A stretch of DNA of 64,000 nucleotides from an uncultured Pelagibacteraceae bacterium (GTDB lineage Bacteria; Pseudomonadota; Alphaproteobacteria; Pelagibacterales; Pelagibacteraceae). The notes under the pieces were generated by a model. It made no database searches, had not been told where the DNA came from, and saw nothing but the letters and a program-made list of their open reading frames with translations. A program made the translations under genes and the position numbers. The number at the start of each line of letters is the position of its first letter. Position 1 is the stretch's first letter. This document shows positions 24,117 to 33,190 of this stretch, one piece after another. The stretch covers positions 1-64,000 of the forward strand of contig CACHRP010000004.1 in assembly GCA_902582315.1 (NCBI GenBank), in the 5' to 3' direction.

Positions 24117-25483
24117 TGCAACACAAAAATATAATTGCTGCCTACTCAATAATGATATTATTGATTATTGCTGTTGGAGTACTACAGTCTTGGACTATAG
24201 CTCTAACAATTTTAAACTATTGTTTAATCTCTGCTGTAATGACAATAGGGGCAAATATTCAATGGGGTTATGCTGGTCTAATTAATTTTGGAATTATGGG
24301 TTACACCGCTCTAGGAGGATTGGCGGCAGTTTTAGTAAATGTACCACCTGTTAAAGAAGCTTGGAAAGCCGGGGGATCGGGTATGGTTGTTTCTTTAATT
24401 CTTATAATATCTGGTGTTTATATAATCCGTACGGTTCTAAGAAAATTTGAAAATTCAAAAAAAAGAAATTATATAGTTGCTGCAATTATTATTATAGGTT
24501 TTGTAACCATAAGATATATTTCTGGTCCAGCAATTGAAAATATAGAGGCTGTTGACCCAGCCAAAACAGGGTTTCTTGGTGGATTAGGTTTGCCAATAAT
24601 TTTCTCATGGATAGTTGGTGGTCTGTTTGCTGCAGGTATAGCTTTCATAGTCGGTAAAATTGCACTTGGACTAAGAGCAGACTATTTAGCGATAGCAACT
24701 TTACTTATAGCTGAAATTATAGTTTCAATAATTAAACATGAAGATTGGCTAGCAAGAGGCGTAAAAAATGTTATTGGTTTAAAAAGACCGGTTCCTTACG
24801 AAGTCGATTTACAAGGTTCAACGTGGTTTATAGATTTAGTAGAAAAATTTCATTCAAAAAAATTAGATCTAATTACCTCTTTGTCTGAAAGACAAGATGT
24901 TTTAAATCAATTAGTGATTGATGCATCTTCAGTTTATGTAAAATTGTGTCTTGCAGGTCTATTTTTGACTGTTGTAATAATTTTATTAATTCTTACTCAA
25001 AAAGCATTGTATTCTCCTTGGGGAAGAAAGATGAGAGCCATAAGAGATAACGAAGTGGCTGCAAATGCAATGGGAAAAAATGTTGTTAAAGAACATTTAT
25101 TAATATTTATTTTGGGTTCCGCAATAGTGGGAATAGCTGGTGCCATGATGGTTACAAATGATGGCCTATTTACACCAGGCAGTTATAGACCAATGAGATA
25201 CACATTTGTAATATGGGTAATGGTCATTGTTGGAGGAACTGGGAATAATTTTGGTGCAATTCTTGGAGGTTTTGTTGTTTGGTTTTTATGGGTAGAGGCT
25301 GCACCAATTGCTTTATTTTTTATAAATTTTTTTACTGCACACTTGGATGAAACTAATGCAGTTAAACAACATTTAATTCAAAGTGCTGCATATTTTAGAT
25401 TTTTACTAGTTGGAATTGGACTTTTGATTATAATGAGATACCGTCCTAAAGGATTAATACCTGAAAAAATAAATATTAAATAA
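24113..25483 (+). CDS. livM: ABC importer permease, LivM type, long form
   Basis: 456 residues, longer than most LivM. NIQWGYAGLINFGIMGYTALGG, GLRADYLAIATLLIAEI and MRAIRDNEVAANAMGKNVVKEH are the conserved LivM blocks. The extra length comes from an inserted segment (about 95-170, two additional hydrophobic stretches) and a polar loop (about 235-275). C-terminus MRYRPKGLIPE. Only 3 bp separate it from a 23-codon micro-ORF. Confidence 0.9.
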   Translation: MMQHKNIIAAYSIMILLIIAVGVLQSWTIALTILNYCLISAVMTIGANIQWGYAGLINFGIMGYTALGGLAAVLVNVPPVKEAWKAGGSGMVVSLILIISGVYIIRTVLRKFENSKKRNYIVAAIIIIGFVTIRYISGPAIENIEAVDPAKTGFLGGLGLPIIFSWIVGGLFAAGIAFIVGKIALGLRADYLAIATLLIAEIIVSIIKHEDWLARGVKNVIGLKRPVPYEVDLQGSTWFIDLVEKFHSKKLDLITSLSERQDVLNQLVIDASSVYVKLCLAGLFLTVVIILLILTQKALYSPWGRKMRAIRDNEVAANAMGKNVVKEHLLIFILGSAIVGIAGAMMVTNDGLFTPGSYRPMRYTFVIWVMVIVGGTGNNFGAILGGFVVWFLWVEAAPIALFFINFFTAHLDETNAVKQHLIQSAAYFRFLLVGIGLLIIMRYRPKGLIPEKINIK

Positions 25484-25486
25484 ATT

Positions 25487-25558
25487 ATGTTTTTTTACAT
25501 TCTAACAGGCATTGTAATAGGAATTATTATTTATTTAGGAGATAAATACATATTTTAA
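25487..25558 (+). CDS. 23-residue membrane micro-protein (candidate)
   Basis: Too short for the ORF track. ATG 25487 gives MFFYILTGIVIGIIIYLGD plus four residues, one hydrophobic helix with charges only at the end. It begins 3 bp after the livM stop, and its TAA overlaps the ATG of the MFS gene (TAATG), so it fills the gap exactly and is placed for translational coupling. It could be a small regulator of either transporter, or just a spacer that keeps ribosomes moving. Confidence 0.5.
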   Translation: MFFYILTGIVIGIIIYLGDKYIF

Positions 25559-26742
25559 TGAATAAAAATCTTATTTTATTAACTTTAAGTCAGATTTTTA
25601 GTTTTACTGCAGCTCCAGTTACTGTTTTTTTAAGTGGAATTATAGGATCTCAAATAAGCCCTATGAAATCATTATCGACTTTACCCATGTCAATCTCTGT
25701 TGTTGGAATAGCTATTGGCGCAATTGTGGCTACAAAAATAATGAGTTTAGTCGGAAGAAAACTTGGTTTTATTTATGCATCAATTGGTAATGCATTATTT
25801 TCAATTTTGGCAGCTTATTCAATATTTAATCAGAATTTTTATATTTTTTGTTTTGCTAACTTTTTTATAGGTATTGGAATGGCCTTTACTCATCAATATC
25901 GTTTTGCTGCTGCAGAAAGTGTTGAAAAAAATATGGCTCCAAAAGCGGTTTCGATATTATTGTTTGGAGGTATCATCTCAGCTTTTTTAGGACCAAGTTT
26001 GGCCAATTATTCAAAAGATTTAGTTAGCGAGAATTTGTATGTAGGATCATATTTATCTTTAGCGGTTTTAACATTTATACCCACAATTCTTTTTTTGTTT
26101 TATGAAAGTAAAACAATTAATAAAGAAAATATTAATTATACTGGAAGAAGTTATTTAGAATTAATTTCTCAACCAAGATTTATTCAAGCGCTAGCAGCAT
26201 CAGCATTTGGATATGCAATAATGACTTTTTTAATGACAGCAACACCTATAAGTATGCATGTTATGGAAAAAATGAGTTTAAGTAAAACAGGTATTGTAAT
26301 TCAGTTTCATGTAGCCTCAATGTTTTTGCCATCACTTGTAACAGGATATCTAATTAAAAAAATAGGCCATAGTAATGTAATCTATATTGGTATATTTTTT
26401 TACAGTATTACTTCGTTTATAAGTATTTTTGATCAAACTTTTTTTAATTATTTGTTTGCTCTTATTTTTTTAGGTATAGGTTGGAATTTTTTATTTATAT
26501 CAGGGACAAGTTTACTTGTGCTTACATACGAGGAAAAAGAAAAATATAAAGCACAGGGCTTAAATGATTTTATAGTTTACTCAGTTCATGCATTAGGCAG
26601 TTTATCAGCAGGAGTGTTTATTACTCTAACAAGTTGGAAGATAATGAACTTAATTTGTATTCCTTTTATGATATTAATTATTTTAGCGAGTATAAGAGCT
26701 GATATATCAAATAAACAAAACCCTAGCGTAATAAAACGCTAG
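25558..26742 (+). CDS. MFS transporter
   Basis: 394 residues, about 12 membrane helices. The loop SLVGRKLGFIYAS after helix 2 is the MFS motif A region, and HQYRFAAAES follows helix 4. YcaD/drug-exporter-like in overall pattern, with no substrate assignment possible. It is at the end of the liv operon and its last codons and stop lie inside a strong hairpin terminator. Confidence 0.82.
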   Translation: MNKNLILLTLSQIFSFTAAPVTVFLSGIIGSQISPMKSLSTLPMSISVVGIAIGAIVATKIMSLVGRKLGFIYASIGNALFSILAAYSIFNQNFYIFCFANFFIGIGMAFTHQYRFAAAESVEKNMAPKAVSILLFGGIISAFLGPSLANYSKDLVSENLYVGSYLSLAVLTFIPTILFLFYESKTINKENINYTGRSYLELISQPRFIQALAASAFGYAIMTFLMTATPISMHVMEKMSLSKTGIVIQFHVASMFLPSLVTGYLIKKIGHSNVIYIGIFFYSITSFISIFDQTFFNYLFALIFLGIGWNFLFISGTSLLVLTYEEKEKYKAQGLNDFIVYSVHALGSLSAGVFITLTSWKIMNLICIPFMILIILASIRADISNKQNPSVIKR

Positions 26743-26750
26743 GGTTTTTA
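26717..26750. terminator. Strong bidirectional terminator inside the MFS stop region
   Basis: AACCCTAGCGT, a six-base loop, ACGCTAGGGTT, with A-run on the left and T-run on the right. It can terminate both the + strand MFS gene and the convergent binding-protein gene. The MFS stop codon TAG (26740-26742) is part of the stem. Confidence 0.9.
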
Positions 26751-26759
26751 AAATAAAAA

Positions 26760-27950
26760 TTATCTTTGTTTTTTAGTTTTAAACTTGCCGCCTTTAATTT
26801 CTTTCTCCAAGAAAGAACCAAAAGCTTCACCAACATCAGTAAATTCTACTCCTGTTGCACCTTCATAATTTACAGCTTTTCCTTTAGCTAGTAAATCAAG
26901 AGCTTTTTTAAGTTGGCCTGGATAGATTTTTGTTCCGGGTGCATTTGCAACAGACATTACATTTTTTTGAATAGTATTTCTGTCTGCTTTACCACCAGCT
27001 TGCATTGCAAGTGTAATTAATGCAGCTGCATCATAAGATTCACCTGTGTATGGTCCTGATGAGTCAATGCCAGCAGACTTAGCTACTTTTGCAAATACTC
27101 CAGCACCTTTTCCAGTTGATCCCGGTATAGATCCAAATGATTTATTTAAAGCTTTACCAAAAGAATCCGTAAGCGAGTCTCCAATCATACCATCAGATAA
27201 AATAAATTTATCAAACGCGCCGGAATCTAAAGATCCTTGAATAATACCTTTTCCACCTTGATCAAGATATCCAATAACTGCAACAGCGTCTCCACCTGCA
27301 GAAGCTAATGTTGCTACTTCAGATGAATAATCTGCTTTACCATCTTCGTGAGCTGCAACTGTTGTTACTTTAATACCATGGGCTTTAACTGCAGCTGAAT
27401 ATACATCCGCAAGTCCTTTCCCATAGTCGTTATTTGTATAAGTTATTGCAACGCTTTTAACTCCTCTATCTTTAGTTATATCTGCAAGAATTTGTCCCCC
27501 TCTTGCATCTGATGGCGCAGTTCTAAAAAAATAACCCCTATCATTAATATCTGTTAGTCCTGGAGATGTAGCTGATGGTGAAATCATAACAACTCCATTC
27601 GGTACAGCAACTTTTTCTGCAATTGCTCCAGTGACTCCTGAACAATCTGCTCCCATAATTGCAACAGCTCCACCAGAAACTAATCCTTCAGCGGCTGTAA
27701 CAGCTGCAGCAGAGTCCACACAAGTCGAGTCTGCTCTTGTTACTGATATTTTTTTACCGCCAAGTAATGAGCCTGAGTCCGAAGCTTCTTTGAAAGCAAG
27801 TTCTGCAGACGCTGCCATTGCGGGTGTAAGTGATTCAATTGGACCAGTGAAACCTAAAATAATACCCATTTTAATTCCGTGTCCATCTGCATTAGAATTT
27901 GTGACCATAGAAGATACAAATAAAAATACAGCAATTATTAATTTTCTCAT
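26760..27950 (-). CDS. ABC importer substrate-binding protein, LivK/HAAT type
   Basis: 396 residues. Signal peptide (KLIIAVFLFVSSMVTNSNA), then a type I periplasmic-binding fold: GIILGFTGPIESLTPAMAASAELAF, IMGADCSGVTGAIA, VMISPSATSPGLT, AITYTNNDYGKGLAD. The ligand pocket block SPSATSPGLT is conserved; two cysteines (TCVDS, DCSG) could pair. It is convergent to livGFHM and certainly the partner of that importer, but it has its own Shine-Dalgarno (AGAGGAAAA) and promoter, allowing the high expression usual for SAR11 binding proteins. Confidence 0.9.
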   Translation of the reverse strand: MRKLIIAVFLFVSSMVTNSNADGHGIKMGIILGFTGPIESLTPAMAASAELAFKEASDSGSLLGGKKISVTRADSTCVDSAAAVTAAEGLVSGGAVAIMGADCSGVTGAIAEKVAVPNGVVMISPSATSPGLTDINDRGYFFRTAPSDARGGQILADITKDRGVKSVAITYTNNDYGKGLADVYSAAVKAHGIKVTTVAAHEDGKADYSSEVATLASAGGDAVAVIGYLDQGGKGIIQGSLDSGAFDKFILSDGMIGDSLTDSFGKALNKSFGSIPGSTGKGAGVFAKVAKSAGIDSSGPYTGESYDAAALITLAMQAGGKADRNTIQKNVMSVANAPGTKIYPGQLKKALDLLAKGKAVNYEGATGVEFTDVGEAFGSFLEKEIKGGKFKTKKQR

Positions 27951-28080
27951 TTTTCCTCTAATTTGTTAGTATTTATAAAAAATCAATTTAAGGACGATTA
28001 AATTTAATTTTCAACATTAAAATTATTATATATTTTGATGGGAAAATGCTGGTATTTTATCCAAAAAAGAAACTTTAAAC

Positions 28081-30042
28081 ATGAAAAAATTGTGGCGAGC
28101 ATCAAAAAATCAAATTTTGAATTCAAATTTGATGCAGTATGAAAAATTCATAAAAGATAAATATCATCTTAATTTCAAAAGTAATTACGATAAAATATTT
28201 AATTGGAGTATAAAATATAAAGGAAATTTTTGGGATAGTATTTGGGATTTCTGTAAAGTTAAGGGACTCAAAGGAAAAAATAAAATTAAAAATTCAAAAA
28301 TTTTTTATAAAAATTTATTTTTAACTGACTACAAATTAAACTTCGCTGAAAACATCTTAGTCAAAAGTGACAATTCAAAAGCTATTACATTTATAAGTGA
28401 AAATGGGTTTAGAGAAGAAAGATCATGGTTTCAGTTAAATCAAAATGTTAGCAAGATAATTTCATATTTTAATAAAATAGGTATTAAAAAAGGTGATAGA
28501 GTATCTGCATACTTACCAAATATAATTCAAACTGTTGAAAGCTTTATTGCTACTTCTGCAATTGGAGCAATATGGTCATCTTGTTCTCCAGATTTTGGTG
28601 TAAATGGTCTTATTGAAAGGTTTGCTCAAATAAAGCCAAAAATTTTAATTATTGGTGATAGATATTATTATAACGGAAAAGAAATCAATGTTATTGAAAG
28701 ACTTCCAGATATATTAAAAAGAATTAAATCAATTAAACATGTTTTAGTAATTAATTACCCTGGAAAAAAGTATCTAAATTTTAAGAAATCTAAAGGTATA
28801 AAATTTAAATTTTGGAAAGAAATTGAAAGATATTCCTCATCATCAATTAATTTTAAAAAATTTAATTTTAATACTGAAATTGCTATCCTTTACTCAAGTG
28901 GAACGACTGGTAAACCTAAATGCATATGCCATAGATCAGGCGGGATACTGTTACAACATTTAAAAGAGCATCAGCTTCATTCAAATATAAAAGAAAATGA
29001 TAATATTTTTTATTTTACAACATGTGGATGGATGATGTGGAATTGGTTAGTAACCTGTCTAGGTTCTAAGGCGTCTATCGTTTTATTCGATGGATTTCCA
29101 ATGTTTAAACAAAAAGATTTACTATTAAAAATTGTTAGTAAAGAAAAAATCACACTTTTTGGTGTAAGTGCAAAATATATAGATGCTTTAAAGAAAAGTA
29201 ATATTTTAAATACTTTTGATTTAAAAAAACTAAATACAATATGTTCAACTGGATCTCCCTTATCAAAAGAAGGATTTGAATATGTATATAAAAAAATTAA
29301 AAAAAATGTTCATCTTGCATCAATTTCTGGTGGCACAGATTTAGTTTCATGTTTCGTTCTTGGAAATATTTATAAATCTGTAATTTCAGGAGAAATACAA
29401 TCAAAAGGCTTAGGAATGGATGTGGATATTTTTAATGAAAGCGGTAAATCAGTAAAAAATATAAAGGGAGAGTTGGTTTGTAAAACTCCATTTCCTTCAA
29501 TGCCAACAAAGTTTTGGAATGATAAAAATAATAAAAAATTTCAAAATGCTTACTTTAACAGATATAAAAATATTTGGCATCATGGAGACTATGGAGAGAT
29601 AAAAAATTCAGGTGGGTTTTTAATTTATGGTAGATCAGATGCCACTTTAAATCCTGGCGGTGTAAGACTGGGCACAGCAGAAATATATTCCGAAGTAGAA
29701 AAATTTAAAGAAATAAAAGAGTCGATTGTTGTGGGTCAATCTTGGGATAATGATATCAGAATAATTTTATTTGTTATCCTTAATAACGGGGTGATACTAA
29801 ATGATGAATTAATAAAAAAAATTAAAAAACAGATTAGAATAAATGCTTCACCAAGACATGTTCCAAATAAAATATTTAAAGTAAACGACATTCCTAGAAC
29901 CAAAAATGGAAAAATTGTCGAATTAGCGGTGAAAAATATAATAGAAGGTAACACAATTAAAAATAAAGAAGCGCTGGCAAATCCTGAAGTTTTAGAGGAA
30001 TATACACAGATAAAAGAATTATATGAATTTAAAAAAGATTGA
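28081..30042 (+). CDS. Acetoacetyl-CoA synthetase
   Basis: 653 residues, full length for the family. ATP-dependent activation of acetoacetate. Adenylate-forming motifs: ILYSSGTTGKPKCICH, then YGRSDATLNPGGVRLGTAEIY, and PRTKNGKIVELAVK with the catalytic lysine near the C-terminus. The N-terminal block FWDSIWDFCKVKG and CGWMMWNWLV are acetoacetyl-CoA-synthetase-like. With the thiolase at 36.5 kb it could feed acetyl-CoA. It overlaps the next gene by 20 bp. Confidence 0.9.
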   Translation: MKKLWRASKNQILNSNLMQYEKFIKDKYHLNFKSNYDKIFNWSIKYKGNFWDSIWDFCKVKGLKGKNKIKNSKIFYKNLFLTDYKLNFAENILVKSDNSKAITFISENGFREERSWFQLNQNVSKIISYFNKIGIKKGDRVSAYLPNIIQTVESFIATSAIGAIWSSCSPDFGVNGLIERFAQIKPKILIIGDRYYYNGKEINVIERLPDILKRIKSIKHVLVINYPGKKYLNFKKSKGIKFKFWKEIERYSSSSINFKKFNFNTEIAILYSSGTTGKPKCICHRSGGILLQHLKEHQLHSNIKENDNIFYFTTCGWMMWNWLVTCLGSKASIVLFDGFPMFKQKDLLLKIVSKEKITLFGVSAKYIDALKKSNILNTFDLKKLNTICSTGSPLSKEGFEYVYKKIKKNVHLASISGGTDLVSCFVLGNIYKSVISGEIQSKGLGMDVDIFNESGKSVKNIKGELVCKTPFPSMPTKFWNDKNNKKFQNAYFNRYKNIWHHGDYGEIKNSGGFLIYGRSDATLNPGGVRLGTAEIYSEVEKFKEIKESIVVGQSWDNDIRIILFVILNNGVILNDELIKKIKKQIRINASPRHVPNKIFKVNDIPRTKNGKIVELAVKNIIEGNTIKNKEALANPEVLEEYTQIKELYEFKKD

Positions 30043-30769
30043 TCCGAAATTTTCAAAAAAAACAAACCCTAGGATTGGTTTGATTGCTTTAGCCTCAGAT
30101 TTTATAATTGAAAAAGATTTTGCAGATGTCATCAAAGATAAAGATATAGATTTTTTTGTTAATCGTATAAAGACATATGACCCTTTAACTAAAGAAAATT
30201 TAATTAAAATGTCAGAAGATCTTACAAATGTCACGAATGATATTTTGCCAAATGAGAAAATCGATTGTGTTGTTTATGGTTGTACATCTGGAACAATTGC
30301 AAGCGGTTATGAAATTATTGAAAAAAAGATAAAAAATGCAAAACCTTCATCAAAAGTTACAACTCCAAGCACTGCAGCTATAGCTGCATTAAAAAAATTG
30401 AATATTAAAAAAATTTCTATTTTTACTCCTTATCCCCAAAAATTGAATAATCAGGTTGTCTCTTTTTTCAAGGATGAGAAATTTCAAGTAACATCAAATT
30501 CATATTTAGATATTGATTCCGATAGTGATATTTGGAAAGTAGATCCAGATTTTTTGTATGAAGTTTTAACGAATATGGACCATGGGGATGCTGATGCAGT
30601 ATTTATTTCGTGTACGGCTCTCCCAGTTCTTCAAATTATTCAAAAACTCGAAAAAAACCTAAATAAATTTGTTCTTTCTAGCAATCAAGTTTTAATTTGG
30701 GATACGTTAGAAAAGATTGGACAAAATAATTCTATATCTGGTTTTGGAAAGTTATTTAATTCAAATTAA
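30023..30769 (+). CDS. Asp/Glu racemase-fold protein, EutA / maleate isomerase-like
   Basis: 248 residues. Two catalytic cysteines in the family positions: VVYGCTSGTIASG (about residue 89) and VFISCTALPV (about 197). N-terminal block NPRIGLIALASDFIIEKDF fits the arylmalonate decarboxylase/maleate isomerase branch. EutA, encoded in ectoine-degradation clusters, is of this family, and here a DoeA-like hydrolase follows 2 bp later. The precise reaction cannot be told from sequence. Confidence 0.75.
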   Translation: MNLKKIDPKFSKKTNPRIGLIALASDFIIEKDFADVIKDKDIDFFVNRIKTYDPLTKENLIKMSEDLTNVTNDILPNEKIDCVVYGCTSGTIASGYEIIEKKIKNAKPSSKVTTPSTAAIAALKKLNIKKISIFTPYPQKLNNQVVSFFKDEKFQVTSNSYLDIDSDSDIWKVDPDFLYEVLTNMDHGDADAVFISCTALPVLQIIQKLEKNLNKFVLSSNQVLIWDTLEKIGQNNSISGFGKLFNSN

Positions 30770-30771
30770 TC

Positions 30772-31938
30772 ATGTCCTTTACAAAAAATGAATATAAAGA
30801 AAGATTAAAAAAAACAAAACAATCTATGCAACAAAAAGGCATAGAACTACTAATATCCCAAGATACCAATAATATGAATTATCTTACTGGATATGATGCA
30901 TGGTCTTTTTATTATTCTCAATGTGTACTTGTCCATGTTGATCTAGAAGAGCCGATTTGTTTTGTTAGGGCCCAAGATGCTGGAGGCGCTTATATTAAGA
31001 CATATTTAAAAAAGGAAAATATTATAGTTTATAAAGAAAAGTATATTCATACATGGCCAACACACCCATACGATGCATTAATCGATTTTATTAAAGAGAG
31101 AAAATGGGAAAAATCAAATATTGGTGTCGAAATGGATAGTCATTACTTTACTGCATTTTGTTACGAAAAGTTAAAACAAGGATTACCAAATGCAAACATT
31201 AAAGACTCTAAAAGACTAGTTAATTGGGTAAGATTAATAAAGTCAGATGCAGAAATAAATCTAATGAAAGGAGCTGCAAAGATTTCTGAAAATGCAATGA
31301 AAGTTGCAATGAATAGTATAAATCCTGGAGTAAGACAGTGTGATGCAGTAGCAGAAATTCAAAGAGCTTTATTTAGAGGAACTCCAGAAATTGGTGGAGA
31401 ATATGCAAGTATTGCTGTTTTATTACCCACAGGCAAAGGCACATCCGCATCACATTTAACGGCTACAGATGAGAAATTTGTAAAAGGAGAGGCGACTGTT
31501 GTTGAATTATCTGGAGTAACCAAAAGGTATCATTGTCCAATGGCAAGAACAGTCCATCTTGGAAAACCAGAGCAAAAAAAAATAGATGCAATGAAAGCCA
31601 CAAACGAAGCCTTGAATGAAGGGATATCTGCAGCAAAACCTGGAAACACAGCAGATGATGTGGCTCAAAAATTTTGGGGGGTTCTTGATAAATATAATAT
31701 TAAAAAAGAGTCTAGAACAGGATATTCAATTGGAATTGGATATCCCCCAGATTGGGGTGAACATACTTTAAATATTTATAAAGGTGATAAAACTATTCTA
31801 AAACCAAATGTTTGTTTTCATATGATTGCTGTAATGCAATTTGGGGATTGGGGTGTTGAAGCATCTGAGTCTGTAAGAATTACAGACAAAGGAAGTGAGT
31901 TATTTTGTAATTTCCCCAAAGACTTGCATATAAAATAA
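30772..31938 (+). CDS. M24-family hydrolase, DoeA (ectoine hydrolase)-like
   Basis: 388 residues with creatinase N-terminal domain (about 10-150) and pita-bread C-terminal domain (about 165-385). Residues that bind metals in M24 aminopeptidases are not in place: where D-x-G-x-x-...-D-x-T-R-T is expected the sequence reads ELSGVTKRYHCPMARTVHLG. Loss of metal ligands is the state known for creatinase and for ectoine hydrolase. Gene order with a EutA-like protein supports an ectoine-like substrate, but a different cyclic or N-methylated compound remains possible. No DoeB-like deacetylase is adjacent; an ArgE-like M20 gene is 24 kb away. Confidence 0.7.
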   Translation: MSFTKNEYKERLKKTKQSMQQKGIELLISQDTNNMNYLTGYDAWSFYYSQCVLVHVDLEEPICFVRAQDAGGAYIKTYLKKENIIVYKEKYIHTWPTHPYDALIDFIKERKWEKSNIGVEMDSHYFTAFCYEKLKQGLPNANIKDSKRLVNWVRLIKSDAEINLMKGAAKISENAMKVAMNSINPGVRQCDAVAEIQRALFRGTPEIGGEYASIAVLLPTGKGTSASHLTATDEKFVKGEATVVELSGVTKRYHCPMARTVHLGKPEQKKIDAMKATNEALNEGISAAKPGNTADDVAQKFWGVLDKYNIKKESRTGYSIGIGYPPDWGEHTLNIYKGDKTILKPNVCFHMIAVMQFGDWGVEASESVRITDKGSELFCNFPKDLHIK

Positions 31939-31976
31939 CTTGAAAAAACATCACACAAATGTTTTAAAACACGCAT

Positions 31977-33062
31977 ATGTCTAAGAATTCAGAATTCGTC
32001 AAATTTGATAAAGTTGATAAAAGTTATGATGGCAAAGTTTTAGTTGTTAAAGATCTTAACTTAGATATTTCAGAAGGTGAATTTATAACAATGCTTGGAC
32101 CATCTGGCTCTGGAAAGACAACTTGTCTAATGATGTTAGCTGGTTTTGAAACTCCAACAAATGGTGAAATTTACTTAGACTCAAATCCAATTTCAAATAT
32201 TCCTCCACATAAAAGAGGAATTGGAATGGTATTTCAAAATTATGCACTATTTCCACACATGACTGTTTATGAAAATTTAGCTTTCCCTTTAAAAGTAAGA
32301 AAAGTTTCAAAAGACGAGATAGATAAAAAAGTTGATAAAGCACTGTCTATGGTTTCTCTAACTGGTTTTGAAAACAGAATGCCAGGGCAATTATCAGGTG
32401 GACAACAACAAAGGGTTGCTGTAGCTCGTGCATTAGTTTTTGATCCGGCTGTTGTTTTAATGGATGAGCCATTAGGCGCTCTAGATAAAAATTTGAGAGA
32501 AAGCATGCAGTATGAGATTAAACATATTCATGAAAGTATTGGAGTTACTGTAGTTTATGTTACCCACGATCAGGGTGAAGCATTAACTATGTCAAACAGA
32601 ATCGCTGTTTTTAATGATGGTAAAGTTCAACAACTTTCATCACCTGACAAATTATATGAAGAACCAGTGAATTCTTTTGTAGCAGAATTTATTGGGGAAA
32701 ATAATACTTTCCAGGGTGAAGTATCGGATATTTCTAATGGAAAATGCAAAGTTAAATTAAAAGAAGGTGAAATAGTAGCTAATCCAATAAATGTTAAATC
32801 AAAAGGTGATAAAACTACTGTTTCTATAAGACCTGAAAGAGCTCTTATTAACCCATCTCAAAAAATGGATAATAATTATAAGGGAAAAATTGAGGAAGTG
32901 ATTTATCATGGTGATCATACCCGTGTAAGACTTAACGTTCTTGGAAATTCCGATTTTATTTTAAAAGTTCCAAATAGTTCACAAAATATAGATATCAAAC
33001 TCGGGAATACAATTAATATTAGTTGGAACTCAACCGATGCAAGAGCTTTAGACCCAAAATAA
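31977..33062 (+). CDS. potA: ABC importer ATPase, PotA-like
   Basis: 361 residues. Walker A GPSGSGKTT, signature LSGGQQQRVAVARAL, Walker B VVLMDEPLGALD, then the TOBE domain (about 285-360) typical of PotA/UgpC ATPases. Start ATG 31977, 38 bp after the M24 gene. First gene of a spermidine/putrescine-type importer; such MOI importers also take up opines and osmolytes. Confidence 0.88.
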   Translation: MSKNSEFVKFDKVDKSYDGKVLVVKDLNLDISEGEFITMLGPSGSGKTTCLMMLAGFETPTNGEIYLDSNPISNIPPHKRGIGMVFQNYALFPHMTVYENLAFPLKVRKVSKDEIDKKVDKALSMVSLTGFENRMPGQLSGGQQQRVAVARALVFDPAVVLMDEPLGALDKNLRESMQYEIKHIHESIGVTVVYVTHDQGEALTMSNRIAVFNDGKVQQLSSPDKLYEEPVNSFVAEFIGENNTFQGEVSDISNGKCKVKLKEGEIVANPINVKSKGDKTTVSIRPERALINPSQKMDNNYKGKIEEVIYHGDHTRVRLNVLGNSDFILKVPNSSQNIDIKLGNTINISWNSTDARALDPK

Positions 33063-33126
33063 ACCAATTTAGAATTATTCTCACTATAATCAGCCCTAAT
33101 CCACTTAATTTTTAGTAAATACTTGG

Positions 33127-33155
33127 TTGACTCCGTTTTTTTTACTTGTTGTAAT
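33127..33155 (+). promoter_or_regulatory. Promoter of the binding-protein gene
   Basis: TTGACT (33127-33132), 17 bp spacer, TGTAAT (33150-33155): the best sigma-70 match in the window. It gives the binding-protein gene its own promoter inside the transporter operon. A GGAGG ribosome-binding site (33182-33186) precedes ATG 33191. Confidence 0.65.
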
Positions 33156-33190
33156 TATGTTTTTAAAAAAAACGTTTAAACGGAGGATAA

